This document shows, in pieces, positions 45,186 through 56,195 of a stretch of DNA of 64,000 nt. The stretch lies in the NCBI GenBank assembly GCA_905221605.1, contig CAJNDS010001391.1, forward strand, positions 684,476 to 748,475, written 5' to 3'. The notes under the pieces were generated by a model. The model did not search any database, was not told where the DNA came from, and saw only the letters and a list, made by a program, of their open reading frames with translations. The number at the start of each line of letters is the position of its first letter. Position 1 is the first letter of the stretch. A program made the translations under genes and the position numbers. The DNA is from Symbiodinium natans (Eukaryota; Sar; Dinophyceae; Suessiales; Symbiodiniaceae).

Positions 45186-47360
45186 CTGCTCTGAGTGAGG
45201 CGATGGAGTTCTTCTGCGAGATTGGACACTGGATGAGGTCAGACAAAGAGCTGACATTCCAAATGGCCCGTTCTCTCAAACAGGCTAGCCTAAGCCATTA
45301 GCCGAAGCGTCTTCGGTCATTGTTTCACTGTCTCGATGACAACAACAGCTGCTTGAGTCCAGTAGCTATGCAGTGTCTCCTACGAACTGGAGTCAAAGAT
45401 TGACCCAAGCACGCAGGCCAGACAAAACTGGTTGCCCTCTTATGCATGCAGAGCGAGCAGTTAAGCACCATCTGCCGTGCGGTGTGTGACGTCGTGTGAA
45501 TATGCATGTCACGGGATGCAGAATGCCTCGCATGCCTGACGTGCTCGATGGCTCTGTGGTGAGTCAGATTCATATGAGATTTTGCTGCGCAGTTCAGCTT
45601 CGAGATGATGGAAACAGCCATGCATCATAAATCCGAGAGAGTGATGCAAGCAAGCTAACGCATGCTGGCGCCCCCAGACCCAGACCCTCCACCTTTGAGC
45701 TCATCCATGCTGCATGTGGCGCAGACGGCTTCTGAAGTTGTGATGCGTGACTGGGATTGATTTCGACAATCTGATTCTGCATGTGTGCATGCTCGCTGGC
45801 CTGCGTGACTTCACCGTGCAACTGAGACTCGGGGACATGTACCTTGTCCTCCCCCTCCCGCTGGTCTTTACAATCGCTTCATGTAGGACAGCGAAGACAG
45901 TCTTGCTGTTTTGCGGGGTCTTGCACGCTCTGGGCCATTTCAGCGATCTGATTCTGGCAATCATGTATCATCATTCTGGCCGCTGAGAGGATCGTGTTAT
46001 CAGCACAGAAGAGACAGCATGGATCACAGGACTGTGGCGAGGCCCTGTGTTTTTTTGCTTGGGTGTGTGCATGAAAAATCTAGTCTTATTGAGTGCGGGA
46101 TTACGAAGACCACGGTCGTTGCTCTTGTGCGCCTGCGTGGATACGCATAGCATGGGCATTGATTGCCTATGCTTGAAATCGGGAGGTTGCAGGCTGCTTC
46201 AATTGCGATCAGGAGCACTTGTGGATCAGGGCGTGGCAACTTCAAAATCTGAACTGTAACCGAAATTGTCGATGCTCCCCCGGCCACCGCAAAGCTGAAC
46301 AGATGCTAAAGGGCACGATTGGTAGAGGACATGCACCAGCCGTGTCACTATGCCGATGTCTCCGTATAGGAGTACCCCAAGTGCTTCAGTCCCTGCAAGC
46401 ATCAATCGGAGAATTGCACAAGTTCTTCAAATTGGCAGATGTGCCTCCAGTGCGGTTCGCCCGGAGTTAAAGGAAGAAGCCGCGCCAACACAACAAAAAT
46501 CCTGAACATCAAACATCATGTCGTAGATATCGCCAGTGGTTTTTTTTTATCACTCTTACTGGCTCGCACATTTCAGCAGTCGTGCGCTGCTGACAATGGG
46601 TTTGGGCACGGCGAATGGCAACAAGTATGGTTACAACCTTGAAAGCCGATAGGATGCCAAAGAGGTGTCCACTCGGCCATCCTCGAGGCGACACACCTCG
46701 TCAGCACTTGCCGAGATGTGGGACCCACAGACGCGTCTTGGCTTGGGCTCCATGAACGAAGCTCCAGTACAGCTGCTGGGAACCGAATTTTGATCCAACA
46801 TGAGGCTGGCATCGTTTTCGTCGTCTCAGAAGGATGCCCTCTCGGACATCTTTTGCGGCTATTGCCCTCAATTTTCCCGAGCATTTCGGCAGCTTGGCTG
46901 TGTCAAAAGTGGCGAAGTGTGCTGAGAATTCTCGGAGGGTGAGAGAATACGCATACGTGCTGAGAAGCGTTGACCTCAGGTGCCAGTTGCTCGGAAGCCT
47001 GGCCTGATTAGCTTCTGCGACTTTTCACCCATTTGCATGTGGCCCTTCCTTTGAGTGCATTCGCCCTCTTTCATTGTGTGGGACATTCGTATAAAAAAGC
47101 CAAGCCTATGTATATAAATATAAATATGCACATACACAAACAAACAGAAAATAATGTTTTTTTCGCTCCATCGCCAAGGTGAGAGACGGTTTGAGACGGG
47201 GTTTGCGCGCTTGCACAAGCTGGGAAGAATGTACTTGGCCGAAGAGGCCTTCCTGGCACGGCGCCAGGCAAGCAAAATCGAACTCCGCAAAGACATCGCA
47301 CTCGGAGTAAAACTCGCTCTAATATCTCGCTAAATTTTGCGCCCTTTTTCTGAGAGTCAG
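45186..47360. other. Gap between NAMPT and the GH47 gene, two coding-like segments
   Basis: About 45172-45300 reads FRNVTALSEAMEFFCEIGHW then MRSDKELTFQMARSLKQ and might be a further NAMPT exon or another gene. About 47190-47310 reads RFETGFARLHKLGRMYLAEE then AFLARRQASKIELRKD and is a candidate 5' exon of the GH47 gene. Between them nothing is recognised. Confidence 0.35.
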
Positions 47361-50300
47361 GCTCTGTCGATGATGCGCCATGTCTGGCGGAATTACGAGA
47401 CGCATGCCTTTGCCAGGGATGAGCTCAGGCGGGGGCAAGCCGAGCTGCCAGACGTTTTGGTGTCCCATCTCCACCCCTCAAATTCCGTCAAGTTCTGTTG
47501 AGGCCTGTGTCGGGCAAGGGCCAAGATAGCTGGGGCGGCATTGGCCAAACACTGGTTGATGCGTTGGACACCCTATGGCTGATGGGTTTCAGAGAGGCCT
47601 TGGGCCATTGGGGTCTTGTGCAGGTTCACATAGGTTTCCGCGAGATCTCATGCGCTTGACGCAGGAATTCGACCGAGCAGCTGTTTGGGTAGAAACATCC
47701 TTGAGCCTCTTTTCTGCGGTAGAGTTGCAAAGGTCAAAGCTTTGTGGAGCTGAAATGATCCTAAGGCTTCGCGAAGGACTTGAATGTCAACCTCTTTGAA
47801 ACCACGATCCGCCATTTGGGCGGGCTTCTTTCTGCCTTTGCGTCGCCGGCCTGCAGATAAGCAAACAAGCAAAAATATCAGCACATAAGAAAACAAAGCA
47901 AAAACAAAGTTGACTAGTAGCCTTTTCATTGCATCAGCCAGGAACTGCGCATTTTCAAGCAGAGTGGGTCCTAATGGTATTTTCGGGCGGATTCGATTGG
48001 TTTTGCCAAAATGAAGTGGAACAAGAACCTGCTTGTGGCAACAAACAGAACCAGGTGAAGAACCAATGGGAATGGAGCTAAAACCAAGCGGAGCATCCAG
48101 CATGCGGGGCGATTGGGTCGGCGAACAGTCTGCGATTTGTAGCTTGCACAGGCCTCCAAATGCCTTGGCAAGTTGGCGCTAGTTCTTCACCAACTTCACA
48201 GATCTTCACAGACTAGTTTGTGAAGGTTGCTGTGAACTTGTATGTGCAACCTTTGAATACTTGTGTGCATCGGAATTTCGAGTTGAGTTGGGTGTTTTTT
48301 TTGTGTTCTTGTCGCGCGAAACCAAGCCACGTCATGGATGAAAAGCCTAGCGAAATCATACCTGGCGCAGAACCTATACGCAAGAGAGCATCGCGCCCCA
48401 CCCGATTCCGAGTATATGCCGCGCTGACGCTCGCACATGGGCATTTTCAATCGAAGCAGATTCGATGGGCAGATTCAAGCGCAACCCTTTTTTTCTCGCA
48501 GCGGTCGATGGTGAGGGCATTTCAGATGCCATATGCCTCAAAGGCCAGTTGTGCCGACGTGAGGCTGAGCGGCAGGCCCGGCCTCCTGGCCAAGGCCGTG
48601 GACCTCGGGGATCGCCTGCGGCTCGGACAGCACTTGAAGGCAAGGTCTACAGGTCTACATGACATGAAAGATGCTCATAAAAGAGTCCAAGATTCAAGGA
48701 CATCCAGCACTTGGGACACTCCAAAAAAGATGAGTTTGAGTGAGAGACCCCAGGATCAACGCCTTTCCGAGAAGCTCACTCTTGGCTTTAGGCCTGCCCA
48801 GTCTTGCGCCTAGCAATTCCAAGGGCACAGCCGCGGCAAAGTGTGTTGTTCTCATGGGCCTTGGGGGGTGCAGGCGACACTGGGACGGCGACAAAGCCTT
48901 CGTGGGGCACAGGTGATCTCAAAAAGCTACTGCAGCAGGTTGGCTTGGAGTCAGTTCTTGGGATGCTCGGCTGCCTTGAGACACGACAGGCGCACAAGTC
49001 TTGGCATCCTGCTCGGGTCGATGGCGAAGCTGCCATCAATGAATTGTGGTTCCTTTGACAAAGAACACCCAGGAATACTAATCAGAGACTCTAGTCATCA
49101 CGTCCTCAATGTGCTCAGACGGTTGACAGTTCATTTGTCGATTCCACCATCGGCTGGGCGACGCAGATTTCCATGGGGTTCACCTCTTCGCCACTCCCCC
49201 TTGAGCCTCACTGAGCCTTTACGCTGAGCCTAAGGAGCGACACCAAGGCAAAAGTCAGCCCGGGCCTGCCATCCTCAGACGTGAATCTGAAAACCGGAGT
49301 CCCTCAGCAGCACAAGCTGCAATAAGCTGCACAGGCTTAGAAAAGGAGCCACTGCCGTGAGACCGTAAGCAGCTACAAAGCGGACTTGCTGCTGAGCCTT
49401 CTAAGGAAACAAAAAATCTTGCTGGCTTCGTCTCCCTCGCTGAAGCATATGTTCCGATGGACCCTTGCAATTCCAATCTAGGAAGGCAGGTGTCCGATGA
49501 GAGATGCCCAGAGAGCAGCCAAGACTCCGGTGGATTGTGGTGAAGGTGTTGGTGTAGTTGTGACCATTGTGCTAAGCAAAAAGCAGGGTGTCCTGCTATC
49601 TGTCCAATCCCAGGAGTGGAAGTATTTGACGGCGGTGACTGGCAACTGCCACTTGCACGAAGCACTCAGAAATTCAGCCCCCACCCTATCATTCTCTCTC
49701 TCTCTCTCTCTCTCTCTTCCTCTCACTCTCCCTCCCTCTCGCTCTCTCTCGTGCTCTCCCTCCCTCAGCTTGGAGGCTCCTATTCGCGAGCCCAAGATCT
49801 GGTCCTGCGCACCCTAAATCGCTCCTTGGAGCTCCAGAACCGTGGTCTGGCAGCCATCCTGCTGTGCCTGGACCGAGAATGAATGAGAGTGAGCTAACAG
49901 TACGATTCCACTTCGGTTCAAGCAGCAGAGTTGTTTTGAGAGACATTAAAAGGCAGTCCCAGCGGCTTAGGAAAGCCGATGGCACGGCCTTCGGGTCTCC
50001 GGAAAATCGTATTTCCTTGGGAAGTCGCGGCGACTCCTTTTACGAGTATCTTCTCAAAGACAGCCTGTTTTCTGGACAGGAGGCCGATCCTTGAATTTTA
50101 CTTGGCTCATGGACAGTTCATGAACGAGTCTTCTTGAGATCTTCAGCAGCCAATAAGGATCCATTGGCATGGACGTTATGGAATTCCTTCAGGCCCTTTG
50201 GCCGCGGGTCACGGCTACGGAAAAACGTCTTTGTATCCTCGTCTTGTTCTTGTGGGTTTCTTTGCTTCTGTTGGCTGCGCATGGCTGGCTGCAGGCGCAA

Positions 50301-52292
50301 GCTCCCGGACCTTCTGGTGGAAGTCGATCCGAAGCTGGCGGACCTTCAGCTGCAGCTTGCGGAGTTTGCCAAACCACTGTAAGATTCATGCTTGTCAGTG
50401 CCTGTCAGCAGAACTTGGCTGTGTTGCGTGCGTAATTCCTTGAGGCGAAGGCCCGAACGAAGCGGCGGCGGAAGCAGAAGCCAGACGAGGCCCGCGCAAG
50501 GTAACAAGGTAGGGCCGCGGTGGTAGACGTCACGCAACCGTAGGAAACCATACTAAACCCTTATCGAACCCGTATTGCAATATGCATTGCAATATATTGT
50601 AAAGCAGTTGGTGTGAGAGGGCTGTGTTTTGTTACTGTTTTGGAATCTCGAGTGCTGGCTATATGGCTGAAAAAAGACCTTTCAAAGGCACCACGAGGAT
50701 TGGGAGGATCCCGTGGTGGATGGTATGAAACCTGGCGCGAGTGGCCCACGCCGTGGTTGTCGCTTGGCAGTCACTGAGAAGCGCTGGAGCAAATCTACCG
50801 CCTGGGGCAGCAATAGGCCCCAATTCATGTTTCCGCGCCCCTTGCAACATGTCAGGTTTGTCAAGGAGGTTTCCCTCAGCCAAACAATTCCGAAAATGGA
50901 CCATTTGCCTTTCGGCGATGATAACCAGACAGCCATTCCATGCAAATGGTGCAGATGATGGTGGCCGACTTGAAACGGTCTTTTCCGGTACCGAGGATAT
51001 GTTTCCTTCCCGGAGCTCTTGCGCTTGAGGTATTGCATGAGCGAAGCCCAGACAACCGCAAAAGCAGGGTCCATGCCTTACTTATCAACAAGGAATCTCG
51101 ACCAGTAGGCAGGCGACAGTCTATTCGATCCTGCGCCAGGTCGATCTGATTTTAGCTCACAAGCTTGTCGAGACTTGCGTTCACACGTGGCTGAGCCGCA
51201 CGCCGGGACATGCCAGAGCTGAGTCTCGCTCAGTCCTTGCAGATCAAGTCCTGTACATTTCTTGTGCTGTTTCCCGCAGGTACTGGCGCACTGTGTCCGA
51301 CTTGGCCCCGGAGATCACGCGGTTCAATGCGTTGGGGTTGGTGGATGACTTGGGTTCGATGCACAACATCCTCCGGCCTGAGACGTGACACCCGCGACTT
51401 GAGACTCCAAGCGTTTCTGAGAATGGTTTTCTGAATCAGACCTAGCTAGCGCCAGCCTTGCCAGGATAGAAAGTCTGTTTGTTCTGTGGAGGACCCGCGC
51501 TTGGAGCTTGAAGAAATATAGGATCTCGCAGGACCCCTGAGCTCAGTGAATTCAGGACTACGAAGAAGCAAGTCTACAGAAATTGGGGCCAGCGAATGCT
51601 GTGCGCCTTCTACCGCTCGAAGACGCCGTGGCCCGAACTGAACTAGGGGTTTCTGGTGTGGCAGTGTTGCACAATATTGCACACATTGAATTGATGATTT
51701 ATTGTTGGTAGAGGGTATAGCATGCGCATAGCTCGCGGCAAACAGGCCTGCACGAATCAGCATGTCGGAGTTAGGCTTTCTGATCAAGTCCGCTTGTGGG
51801 GTCCGTACATGTCACTTCTCTTCAAGGCACACCCATTGTTTTCTATGAACGCTGGCCTGGAGCTCAGGTTTGGATTCGCCAGCTTGCACAACGTCAATCA
51901 ACCATCGAAGATGCGTGATGACATGCCGTCGTTCTTCGTAGCTGCAGCTCCGCGATAAATTCAAATCAGGGACTCAGTGTACGAACTTTGTTCCGAAACC
52001 ATTGACACTTCGAAGCAGGCAAGTGCAAGGCAGTGATGAAGCATCCCCGAACGTGCCATTTCAGGAGACTCTGAAGTATTTGTTCCTGCATCTTGGCTGG
52101 TTGGTCAGTGTGATCCGGACGCCTATCTCCAACCTGCTGCTGGAAGTTGCGAGGCTTTTTTCCGATGATGCTGCCTTGCCGCTGGACCAGTTTGTCTTGG
52201 GAACTGAAGCACATCCGCTGCCCATCCTCCACACCTTGGAACAAAACGGAGACTTGGACAAGCTTAGGGGAACTGTAGCGTATGAAGCATAG
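47361..52292 (+). CDS. GH47 alpha-1,2-mannosidase, many exons
   Basis: Family 47 enzymes trim mannose from N-glycans in the ER/Golgi. Phase-checked exons: 47361-47428, 47503-47596, 47665-47704, 47766-47841, 48564 to about 48650, an exon ending 50082, 50856-50906, 50996-51029, 51140-51201, 51280-51384, 51465 to about 51500, one ending 51943, 52065-52087 and 52154-52292. Motifs in order: RNYETHAFARDELRPVSGKG, SWGGIGQTLVDALDTLWLMG, NLFETTIRHLGGLLSAFA, GLLAKAVDLGDRL, ISLGSRGDSFYEYLLK, PKMDHL|ICFLPGALAL, LAHKLVETC, SDLAPEITRF, NILRPET|IESLFVLWR, FVAETLKYLFL|LFSDD and LGTEAHPLPI (calcium-binding Thr). Most introns are GC-AG; 47842-48563, 51030-51139 and 51385-51464 are GT-AG. The part between 48650 and 49900 is only partly resolved (SYSRAQDLVLRTLNRSLEL). 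The usual ESFF Glu reads Pro (MPSFF). The true N-terminus is probably upstream. Confidence 0.9.
49690..49760 (+). repeat. (TC)n microsatellite in a GH47 intron
   Basis: CT-rich tract at about 49690-49717 with a degenerate continuation to 49760, between two coding-like segments of the GH47 gene. Confidence 0.9.
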
Positions 52293-52519
52293 GTGCTGCT
52301 GAGCACTGTAAATGGAGCGTGCTTGATGGTGTCTTTTGTTGAGGGCTGCTCCATGCTAATATTTCTTCGCTTGTGCTTCTCGTCTCTCACATCTAGCTAG
52401 CCAGAACGGGATGGTGTGATGAGCCCCCGGTCTTGCCCGCCTGCGTGTTGTCGTGGTCTTGCACAGTCTGGGTCGGTGGTTTCACTGTCTCAGATGCTGC
52501 TCTCTCTTTGCTGGCGCTG

Positions 52520-52533
52520 TGTGTGTGTCTGTG

Positions 52534-52568
<35 letters not shown>

Positions 52569-52645
52569 ATACGTGCGTCTCTCGGTCTCTCTGTCTGTCT
52601 GTCGCTCTCTCTCTCTCTCTCTCCATCCCTCTCCCTCTCTCCCTC
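52520..52645 (+). repeat. Compound (GTGC)n and (CT)n microsatellite
   Basis: GTGC units at about 52531-52567 followed by CTGT and CT/CCCT units to about 52645, shortly after the GH47 stop codon. Confidence 0.9.
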
Positions 52646-53001
52646 TGCCAGTGTGTGAATTCAAGCAAAACTCTTTCTTCTACTTGCAAGAGCATGCAGG
52701 CTATTGCAAGCATGCATTACCGCGCACATTTGGGACACAGTATTTCTGCCGTTCTATTTTGCCTGAAGGATCATCGTCTTGGCCATGCGGAAGAGGGGAC
52801 ATCTTCACGCAGCAAGAGCATGGGCATCTTTGATAAATGGCAAGAGGTGTTTTGCTTGAGAGCCTTGTGAACTCGCCTCAGACGTGTCCACAGCTCAGTG
52901 ACATTCACTGTATTATAGCTATCAATACATACCTTCTTCATTTTTAAGCATTACTATGAATGAAATCGAAAATGAAATAGAGATCAACTACACGTTTAAA
53001 C

Positions 53002-53453
53002 CGAGACCGTGACAGCCAAAAACAGTAGAAGCGGACAAAACCGTGACAGCCAAAAAAGTAGAAGCGGACGAGACCGTGACAGCCAAAAACAGTAGACGCG
53101 GACGAGACCGTGACAGCCAAAAACAGTAGAAGCGGAAGAGACCGTGACAGCCCAGAACAGTAGAAGAGGACGAGACCGTGACAGCCAAAAACAGTAGAAG
53201 CGGACGAGACCGTGCCAAAACCAGTAGAAGCAGACGAGACTGTGACAACCAAAGCAGTAGAAGCGGACGAGACCGTGACAACCAAAAACAGTAGAAGCCG
53301 ACGAGACCGTGACAGCCAAAAACAGTAGAAGCAGAAGAAACCACCATGATAGCGAGACCGTGACAGCCAGAAACAGTAGAAGCGGACGAGACTGTGACAG
53401 CCAAGACCAGTAGAAGCGGACGAGTGCGTGATAGCCAAAAACAGTGGAAGTGG
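53002..53453 (+). repeat. 34-bp minisatellite, about 13 copies
   Basis: The unit begins GAGACCGTGACAGCC and continues AAAAACAGTAGAAGCGGAC, 34 bases. About 13 copies vary by substitution and small deletions; one is shortened at about 53210-53220 and one is interrupted at about 53335-53355. The period is not a multiple of three, so the long minus-strand frames across it are by-products. Confidence 0.95.
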
Positions 53454-53455
53454 AC

Positions 53456-54052
53456 GAGAAAATTCAGTTTTGAAGGAGACAACACTTGGGTAGACCCGGA
53501 ATCAGCTGATATTTTCAAAAGTTTTTTACAAAACGAAGACATTAGAGAATATAACAATAAACTTTGTCAATTATCACACCCTTATTACTGTTCTACGAGA
53601 ATGCAAGCTCTAGCAGGAAATCAAGTAGTAGAAGCATTTTGACAACTAGAGCTGAGCTCATCAGATGTTCGCTAAAATGATGATGCAAGGAGCACGAAAA
53701 GACGAAGCAAACGAAGGCTTCGATTATAGATGTGACGACGAAGTTAAGACATTAGTTAATAATGTCGGCTCTGAATTCATCCCCGAAAAAATTGCGTAAA
53801 CAGAATAGGGTTTCAGGATAAAATGACACTCTGTTTTAAACCATTATGTGGTCTCTTCTCTCAATTTAAATACTTACCCTTCGAATATATAGGGAATTCA
53901 ACCTTCGAATTAGAATTAGCACCGAATGCTACTGCTTGCATTCTTGATTACCGAGATGACACCTCAAATACTGATATTGGAAAAAGATCTATTAATGATG
54001 TTGAGAATGTAGCAACACGTGGGAATTCAACAATGCTCGGGGATAAATAATG
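53456..54052 (+). pseudogene. AT-rich island with broken reading frames, possibly an old RNA-virus-like coat gene
   Basis: About 600 bases are clearly richer in A and T than everything around them and abut the minisatellite. Three + strand fragments read like one decayed protein: to the TGA at 53640-53642, 53656-53799 in a different frame, and 53823-54050 in the first frame again, so at least one frameshift and several stops break it. The third fragment (PLCGLFSQFKYLPFEY and ELELAPN) reminds me of jelly-roll coat proteins of picorna-like positive-strand RNA viruses. The resemblance is from memory of style and not from an alignment. The island could instead be a decayed mobile element or organelle DNA. 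It is non-functional as it stands. Confidence 0.35.
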
Positions 54053-54136
54053 AACGTTTGGCCCTTTTGCAGTCACATCTTTCATGGGCTGAATCTCCCC
54101 CCCACCCCCGGCTGTTGTGTAAAATCGATCCACCAG

Positions 54137-54680
54137 AGCGTCCATTTTGCAACCAGACATGGCATACTCGATATGAGAACGCCCATTTTGCAACTGGACA
54201 ACATGAGAACACCCACTTGCAGCCGGTCTCTGTCTCTGTCTGTCTCTCTCTCTCTCTCCCTAGTTCGGCTCTTCAGGATGTTTATTTAAGTATGGTTACT
54301 CCCCATAGTCTAAGGCCTAGTCTAATGCCTGTCACTCCCCAAACCTCATCCTAAAGCCTCTTACTCCCCGAACCTGATCCTAAATTACTCCCCAAACCTT
54401 ACCCTAAAGCCTATCACTCCCCAAACCTGATCCAAAACCTGTTTACGCCCCAAACAGTACTCCCCCAACCTTATCTCAATGCCTAGTACTCTCCAAACCT
54501 GACCCTGAAGCCTATTACTTCCCGAACCTTATCCTAAAGCCTCAACCCACAAGAGCTGGCAGCAGCTGCTCCCAATTTTCTAAGTTTCTTCCTGTCCGTG
54601 TTAAACCTAAAGAAACAGAAGTCCTAACTTAATGGCAGTATTGAATTTGGTTTGCTTGAGAACGCCCACTTTGCAACCTG
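54137..54680 (+). repeat. Dispersed direct repeats and a degenerate ~30-bp repeat field
   Basis: The motif GAACGCCCATTTTGCAAC, or a close variant, occurs near 54138, 54176, 54206 and 54658. Between the last two copies, about 54296-54545 is a field of roughly nine degenerate units of about 30 bases containing CCTAAAGCC and ACTCCCCAAACC. Nothing codes here. Confidence 0.75.
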
Positions 54681-54779
54681 ACTCAACTTATTCGCATGTT
54701 GGTGCGGGGCAAAAAGCTTGATGTCAGCCAGCCAAGGGCTCTCCTGCAAGCCGCACTCTCAGACTCTCAGATCAGTAGG

Positions 54780-56195
54780 ATCAGTGGCTGCGCACCTCTG
54801 CAGCCGAAAGCACTGGAAGCACTTTTGAAGAGGCAGAGGAGCCTGCGCCGGAGCCCGCCACGGAGCTTCGCAGCGAGCTTCCCGACGAGCGGAGCAGTGA
54901 GCCCGTTTCTTCGCAGAGCGTCGCTCTCTTGAAATTACGGAGTTTGGAAAGTCTGTAACAGTCTGTACTTACTGATGATTTAATGGTATATGTTTGCAGA
55001 AGTTTTGTGTCTTGCCGACGCAGCAGTTTTCGCCAGCAGCTTCTGGCCAAGGACGGCACGCCCACGAGCGTCGCATCATCCGAAGAGGTCCAAGCAGAAG
55101 CCAAGGTGAGGGTTCTGGGAAAAGATGTGCAGGGACGGAATGGCATACACACAACTGTAGGCGCGTTGACAACTCACGCTCTCTTCCGAAGCTTAGAGGC
55201 ATGGAAGGCAAAGCAGGGCTGCAGTCGCATTTCCTCTCGATCGCCTGTTTCACAGAAGCCTGTAGTTCGCACGCATCTTCTCACATCTCCTTGAAGGCTT
55301 CCCTCCCAACTCCTGCTAGGGTTGAAGGATTCGTACTCAGGCTTCTATCCCCCCTCCATGTCCTCCTGGAGTTGAGGGCATCCCGGTTTTGGGTGTAGCT
55401 TGCCACCCCCACCCGGTCTCGGTTAAGAGTTTATAACGCTTGGAGTGATCTATCGCATACAGCGGCCAATCAGGTTTCCCCCACTGCATATGGCTTACGA
55501 AGCGCTGCAAGTGTGTCAAACCTGCTGCCCCGCAGTCCATGCATCAAAAAAGGGGTTTTGCAGCAGACGTGGGCACGGGAGAGTTGTGGATGTTTAGCAG
55601 GCTTCGGTCGTGCGTGTTGGGGCATGTGTCCCAGCTTCGGAACCGAAAAGAAGTGCAGGAGCGATTGTGTCGGAAATTGCAGAAGGCATGATGACGATGA
55701 GGTGGCTGCTGTTGACTGTTTTGATTTTGGCTTGGGGAGGTTTGCGACCGAGAGCGTCTCCAAGAACTTGCGCTCCGGATCCAGGCTCCAGCAACCAGCA
55801 ACATGATTTGCACTGCAAAGCACTGCAACCGAGAACTCTCTCCCTGCAGAATTAGCACCACGTTTCTGCGCATCACGTGGCCGCTCGAGACCTTGAGCTT
55901 GCTGTGAGATGTTTTCGAGCGATTGTTGTTCCAGTGGGCAGGAGCTGCAGCATGAGCTGCGGGAGGAGCATGCCTCGTGCTCAGATGCAGGCGATCCAAC
56001 CTGCTGGGTTGGCGGCTACAGTTACCAGGACCAAGACTTCTGTTGCAAGCGCATGCGCGTGAGGAAAACGGTATGAGTCAGACTGTCTGTCGACGTGTGA
56101 GGAGTGCTGCATTCCGCCGCCCGGAAACCCGCTGTGCTGGGATGCAGACTTCACTTATGCGCGCTGCTGCAGGCCGGATGTAACACCTGGGACTG
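54780..56195 (+). CDS. Cys-rich protein with two GxPxCWxxx(F/Y)xYxxCC-type units (tentative multi-exon)
   Basis: Coding-like segments: about 54800-54945 (STGSTFEEAEEPAPEPATEL then RSELPDERSSEPVSSQ); about 55002-55106 (SFVSCRRSSFRQQLLAKDGT, TSVASSEEVQAEAK, ending at GTGAGG); about 55935-56045 (ELQHELREEHASCSDAGDP then TCWVGGYSYQDQDFCCK); and about 56085-56175 (CLSTCEECCIPPPGNPLCW then DADFTYARCC). The last two are one Cys-rich unit each, with the pattern GDPTCW...FCC and GNPLCW...RCC, a pattern I recall from extracellular dinoflagellate proteins without a family name. Whether all pieces form one gene is unproven. An exocytic location is inferred from the Cys content. Confidence 0.4.

Noticed and set aside
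53002-53453. CRISPR-like array
   Set aside because: Units are directly contiguous with no unique spacers, and the genome is eukaryotic.
52944-53557. Long minus-strand frames with FYCFWLSRSRP-type repeats
   Set aside because: They are the 34-bp minisatellite read in shifting frames, with no conserved frame.
54296-54545. CCCTAAA-like units resembling the plant/dinoflagellate telomere repeat
   Set aside because: The heptamer is not tandem; it is embedded in diverged ~30-base units, so this is not an interstitial telomere.
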